A stretch of 64,000 bases of DNA from Chitinophaga sp. sic0106 (GTDB lineage: Bacteria > Bacteroidota > Bacteroidia > Chitinophagales > Chitinophagaceae). The notes beneath the pieces are model-generated. The model had not been told where the DNA came from. It saw only the letters and a list, made by a program, of their open reading frames with translations, and ran no database searches. Shown here piece by piece: positions 61,373 through 64,000 of this stretch (its first letter is position 1; every line of letters starts with the position of its first letter). The translations under genes were made by a program, and so were the position numbers. Location of the stretch: the NCBI RefSeq assembly GCF_019219075.1, contig NZ_JAHUWJ010000007.1:327748-391747 (forward strand), read 5' to 3'.

Positions 61373-63814
61373 ATGAAAAATCGAGATTTTTCAGCACTAA
61401 GGAAGGCTGCTACACTAGGGCTGCTGGCTTGGGTGCTGCATTCACCCCAGCTGGTAAGCGCACAGGCCGATCCCAAAAAAGTTACGAAAGAACAGTTTAA
61501 GGGAGTTATCAAACTGGATGTAAGGGACTCAAAAGCTGACTGGGCGCCATATACACCGAAAAAAGCCCCGGCGGGTTCTCCCAATGTCCTGTTTGTGTTG
61601 TATGATGACACAGGAATTGCGGCATGGTCGCCCTATGGTGGACGAATACAGATGCCTACCCTGCAAAAACTGGCGGACCGTGGGCTTTTATATACCCAGT
61701 GGCATACAACGGCGCTGTGCTCTCCCACCCGGGCCACCCTGCTGACCGGTCGGAATCACCACCTCACCGGAAATGCTGCCATTACTGAAACAGCCAACGG
61801 CTTCCCGGGTGCGCATGGCCGCATTCCTGCACAATGCGCCACCATTGGCCAGATATTACAGGAAAATGGCTGGAGTACCTTCTGGATCGGTAAAGATCAC
61901 AACGTTCCTGAGCAGGATGTAGCTTCCGGAGCCAGCAGGAAACAATGGCCGGTACAACTGGGCTTTGACCGGTACTATGGATTCCTGGGCGGTGAAACCA
62001 ACCAATGGTATCCTGATCTCACAGAAGACAACCATTTTGTGGATCAGCCTTATTCCCCGGAAGAAGGCTATCACCTGTCGAAAGACCTGACAGACAAAGC
62101 AATGGAATATATTCGCGACCAGAAAGCTACCAACCCCTCCAAACCCTGGTTTATGTGGTTCTGCCCGGGCGCCAATCACGCCCCTCACCAGGCTCCGGCA
62201 GAATATATTGCTAAGTATAAAGGCAAGTTTGATGACGGCTATGATGCTTACAGAAAATGGGTGGTGCCACGGATGGTGGCTAAAGGTATCATTCCAGCAG
62301 GTACCGTGTTAACAGATTTTAACCCACTTCCACCCAATATTGCCAATCCCGGCGACTATGTGAAGCCATGGGATGAATTGAAACCAGACGAAAAGAAATT
62401 ATTCTCCCGGTTAGCAGAAGTCTACGCCGGTTTCTCTGAATATACGGACGCGCAGGTAGGTCGTATTGTTGATTACCTGGAACAAACCGGGCAGATGGAT
62501 AACACACTTATCATTTACGCAGCTGATAATGGTGCTTCCGGAGAAGGCTCTCCTAATGGTTCAGTAAATGAGAACAAGTTTTTCAATGGTTATCCGGACG
62601 AACTTTCTGAGAACCTGAAATATCTTGATAAACTGGGTAGCCCCGATACTTATGAGCATTACCCTACCGGATGGGCAGCCGCGTTTTCAGCTCCAAATAA
62701 AATGTTCAAACGCTATAGTGAGTATGCTGGTGGAACCGCAGATGCATTAGTAATCTGCTGGCCAAAAGGTATAAAGGCACGCGGCGAAATACGCAATCAA
62801 TATCATCACTCCACTGATATAGTACCTACCGTACTGGATGTTTGCGGCGTAGAAATGCCCAATACTTTTAATGGTGTAGGTCAGTATCCTTTATCAGGCG
62901 TGTCAATGCGATATACATTTGATGCTAAACCAGACGCCCCCACTAAAAAGCATGTACAGTATTATGCCATGCTTGGTACAAGAGCACTCTGGAAAGATGG
63001 CTGGAAAGCAGTAGCATTGCATGCCCCGCTCACCGGCAAAGGAAAATTCGATCAGGATGAATGGGAACTGTATCATGTGGACGTAGATCGTTCTGAATCA
63101 AAAAATGTTGCTAAAGAAAATCCGCAAAAATTAAAGGAACTGATCAGTGAATGGATGGACGAGGCTGAAAAGAACCTTGTATTGCCACTGGATGACAGAA
63201 CAGCCGTGGAGATCCTGGGGCTGGAAAGGCCATCAGAGGAAGCGCCAAGAGAAACCTACGTGTATTATCCCGGAACAGCACCGGTACCTGAAGGCGTGGC
63301 AGTAAACGTACGAGGCAGGTCATTTAAAATCCTTGCCGATGTAGATATCAAAAACACCAATGCATCAGGCGTCATATTTGCCCATGGTTCCCGCTTCGGT
63401 GGCCATGCCCTGTTTATAAAGAATAACAAGCTCTATTATGTCTATAACTTCCTTGGCATTAAGCCGGAACAGAAGTTTATATCCAGTACCGCGTTGAAAC
63501 CAGGTAAGTATACGCTTGGCATGGAATTCATCCGCGAAAGTACGGGGGAACATGGCGAACAGATCGGTAAGGCTAAACTGTATATCAACGATAAGGTGGT
63601 TGCACAAGGTCCTATGAAAACCCAACCGGGTAAATTCACCCTTGCCGGCGACGGCCTTTGCGTTGGATTTGATAGTGGTGACGCTGTTAGTCAGGAGTAT
63701 AAAAGCCCGGGTAAATTTACAGGTGGAAATATACTGGGTGTAGGCGTGTCCGTTGGCAAGCAGGAATACAATGATCTGCAAAAAGAAGCCCAGCGCGCTT
63801 TCCAGAAAGATTAA
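61373..63814 (+). CDS. Sulfatase (arylsulfatase type, Cys-type formylglycine)
   Basis: An 813-residue exported sulfatase. The signal peptide ends near LVSAQA. The N-terminal metal site starts with NVLFVLYDDTG. The formylglycine motif CSPTR is at 116-120, with the following LLTGRNHH, so Cys116 would be converted by an anaerobic-type or FGE-type maturase, which is not in this window. HSTDIVPTVLDVCGVEMP near residue 480 is typical of the larger arylsulfatase subgroup, as is the extra C-terminal beta domain (about 650-800). Substrate (aryl or sugar sulfate) is not known. It is separated from the ThuA gene by a terminator. Confidence 0.93.
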   Translation: MKNRDFSALRKAATLGLLAWVLHSPQLVSAQADPKKVTKEQFKGVIKLDVRDSKADWAPYTPKKAPAGSPNVLFVLYDDTGIAAWSPYGGRIQMPTLQKLADRGLLYTQWHTTALCSPTRATLLTGRNHHLTGNAAITETANGFPGAHGRIPAQCATIGQILQENGWSTFWIGKDHNVPEQDVASGASRKQWPVQLGFDRYYGFLGGETNQWYPDLTEDNHFVDQPYSPEEGYHLSKDLTDKAMEYIRDQKATNPSKPWFMWFCPGANHAPHQAPAEYIAKYKGKFDDGYDAYRKWVVPRMVAKGIIPAGTVLTDFNPLPPNIANPGDYVKPWDELKPDEKKLFSRLAEVYAGFSEYTDAQVGRIVDYLEQTGQMDNTLIIYAADNGASGEGSPNGSVNENKFFNGYPDELSENLKYLDKLGSPDTYEHYPTGWAAAFSAPNKMFKRYSEYAGGTADALVICWPKGIKARGEIRNQYHHSTDIVPTVLDVCGVEMPNTFNGVGQYPLSGVSMRYTFDAKPDAPTKKHVQYYAMLGTRALWKDGWKAVALHAPLTGKGKFDQDEWELYHVDVDRSESKNVAKENPQKLKELISEWMDEAEKNLVLPLDDRTAVEILGLERPSEEAPRETYVYYPGTAPVPEGVAVNVRGRSFKILADVDIKNTNASGVIFAHGSRFGGHALFIKNNKLYYVYNFLGIKPEQKFISSTALKPGKYTLGMEFIRESTGEHGEQIGKAKLYINDKVVAQGPMKTQPGKFTLAGDGLCVGFDSGDAVSQEYKSPGKFTGGNILGVGVSVGKQEYNDLQKEAQRAFQKD

Positions 63815-63852
63815 CAAAGGGATGTTCCAATTATAATACCTGAGAATTGCTT

Positions 63853-63892
63853 AAAAGGGTGTATCAAGATTTTGATACACCCTTTTACTTTT
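63853..63892 (+). terminator. Terminator after the sulfatase gene
   Basis: A perfect 15-base stem, AAAAGGGTGTATCAA (63853-63867) with TTGATACACCCTTTT (63872-63886), followed by ACTTTTG. The remaining bases to 64000 show no gene. Confidence 0.9.
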
Positions 63893-64000
63893 GTAGGAAA
63901 TTATTAAACAGGTATATTAATGTAGTTATACTAGTTATTACCCTGTTGGGAAATGAGAGAGATACACCCAGATAGGCATTGGTCATATCGTAAAAAAGGA

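Overview
The window looks like a chromosomal segment of a Bacteroidota bacterium, most likely a Chitinophagaceae member close to Chitinophaga. The signs are two SusC/SusD (TonB-linked outer membrane) gene pairs, a FecR/ECF sigma pair of the Bacteroidota type, a C-terminal type IX secretion sorting tail, lipoproteins with Bacteroidota-style signal peptides, and promoters of the form TTG-N18/19-TAnnTTTG. No species call is possible without a search.

Layout. 0-0.8 kb: non-coding, with a decayed reading frame and a good promoter. 0.76-7.8 kb: a four-gene operon of a Planctomycetes-type cytochrome/DUF1549/DUF1553 lipoprotein, a Tat-exported DUF1501 protein, an NHL-like propeller and a membrane-anchored c-type cytochrome protein. 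7.9-11.6 kb: small genes, including a DUF6438 protein, an RDD membrane protein, a GH11 xylanase lipoprotein and a P-loop ATPase. 11.9-24.6 kb: an AT-rich CRISPR island with cas6-cas5-cas3-cas8-cas7, a terminator-like hairpin, cas4-cas1-cas2, a leader, and an array I count at 72 repeats plus one decayed repeat. 24.7 kb: tRNA-Lys. 24.9-30.6 kb: a six-gene molybdopterin oxidoreductase operon (anion-channel family transporter, cytochrome b-like protein, nitrate-reductase-like catalytic subunit, four-cluster ferredoxin, Tat-type Rieske protein, small membrane protein). 30.6-34.1 kb: GH95 and pectinesterase operon. 34.3-40.4 kb: assorted genes, including a PhyH-like oxygenase, an orphan RluA-associated domain, a Crp/Fnr gene with its probable target, a stump of an alpha/beta hydrolase, and a surface lipoprotein carrying HEILH. 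40.7-47.4 kb: ECF sigma, FecR, SusC (with STN domain) and SusD. 47.5-49.9 kb: a secreted isochorismatase-family hydrolase, a Crp/Fnr gene and a secreted protein. 50-59 kb: a second SusC/SusD pair with a GH99/WbsX-like lipoprotein, headed by an unusual transmembrane regulator (LamG-like and Kelch-like outside, SARP-type winged helix and BTAD-like domain inside). 59.2-63.8 kb: a ThuA-CBM6-fascin-like-T9SS protein and a sulfatase.

How it works together. The accessory theme is glycan capture (two SusCD systems, GH11, GH95, CE8, GH99-like, sulfatase, CBM6) with three control styles: ECF/anti-sigma, a membrane-spanning SARP-like one-component regulator, and Crp/Fnr regulators placed just upstream of a promoter with an FNR-like palindrome near -41. 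The most interesting items are that membrane regulator, the paired Crp/Fnr operator architecture, the Mo/Rieske/anion-channel operon, and a type I-B-like CRISPR locus with unusual gene order, an internal terminator-like hairpin, a near-duplicate spacer pair and a strong A bias at the first spacer base.
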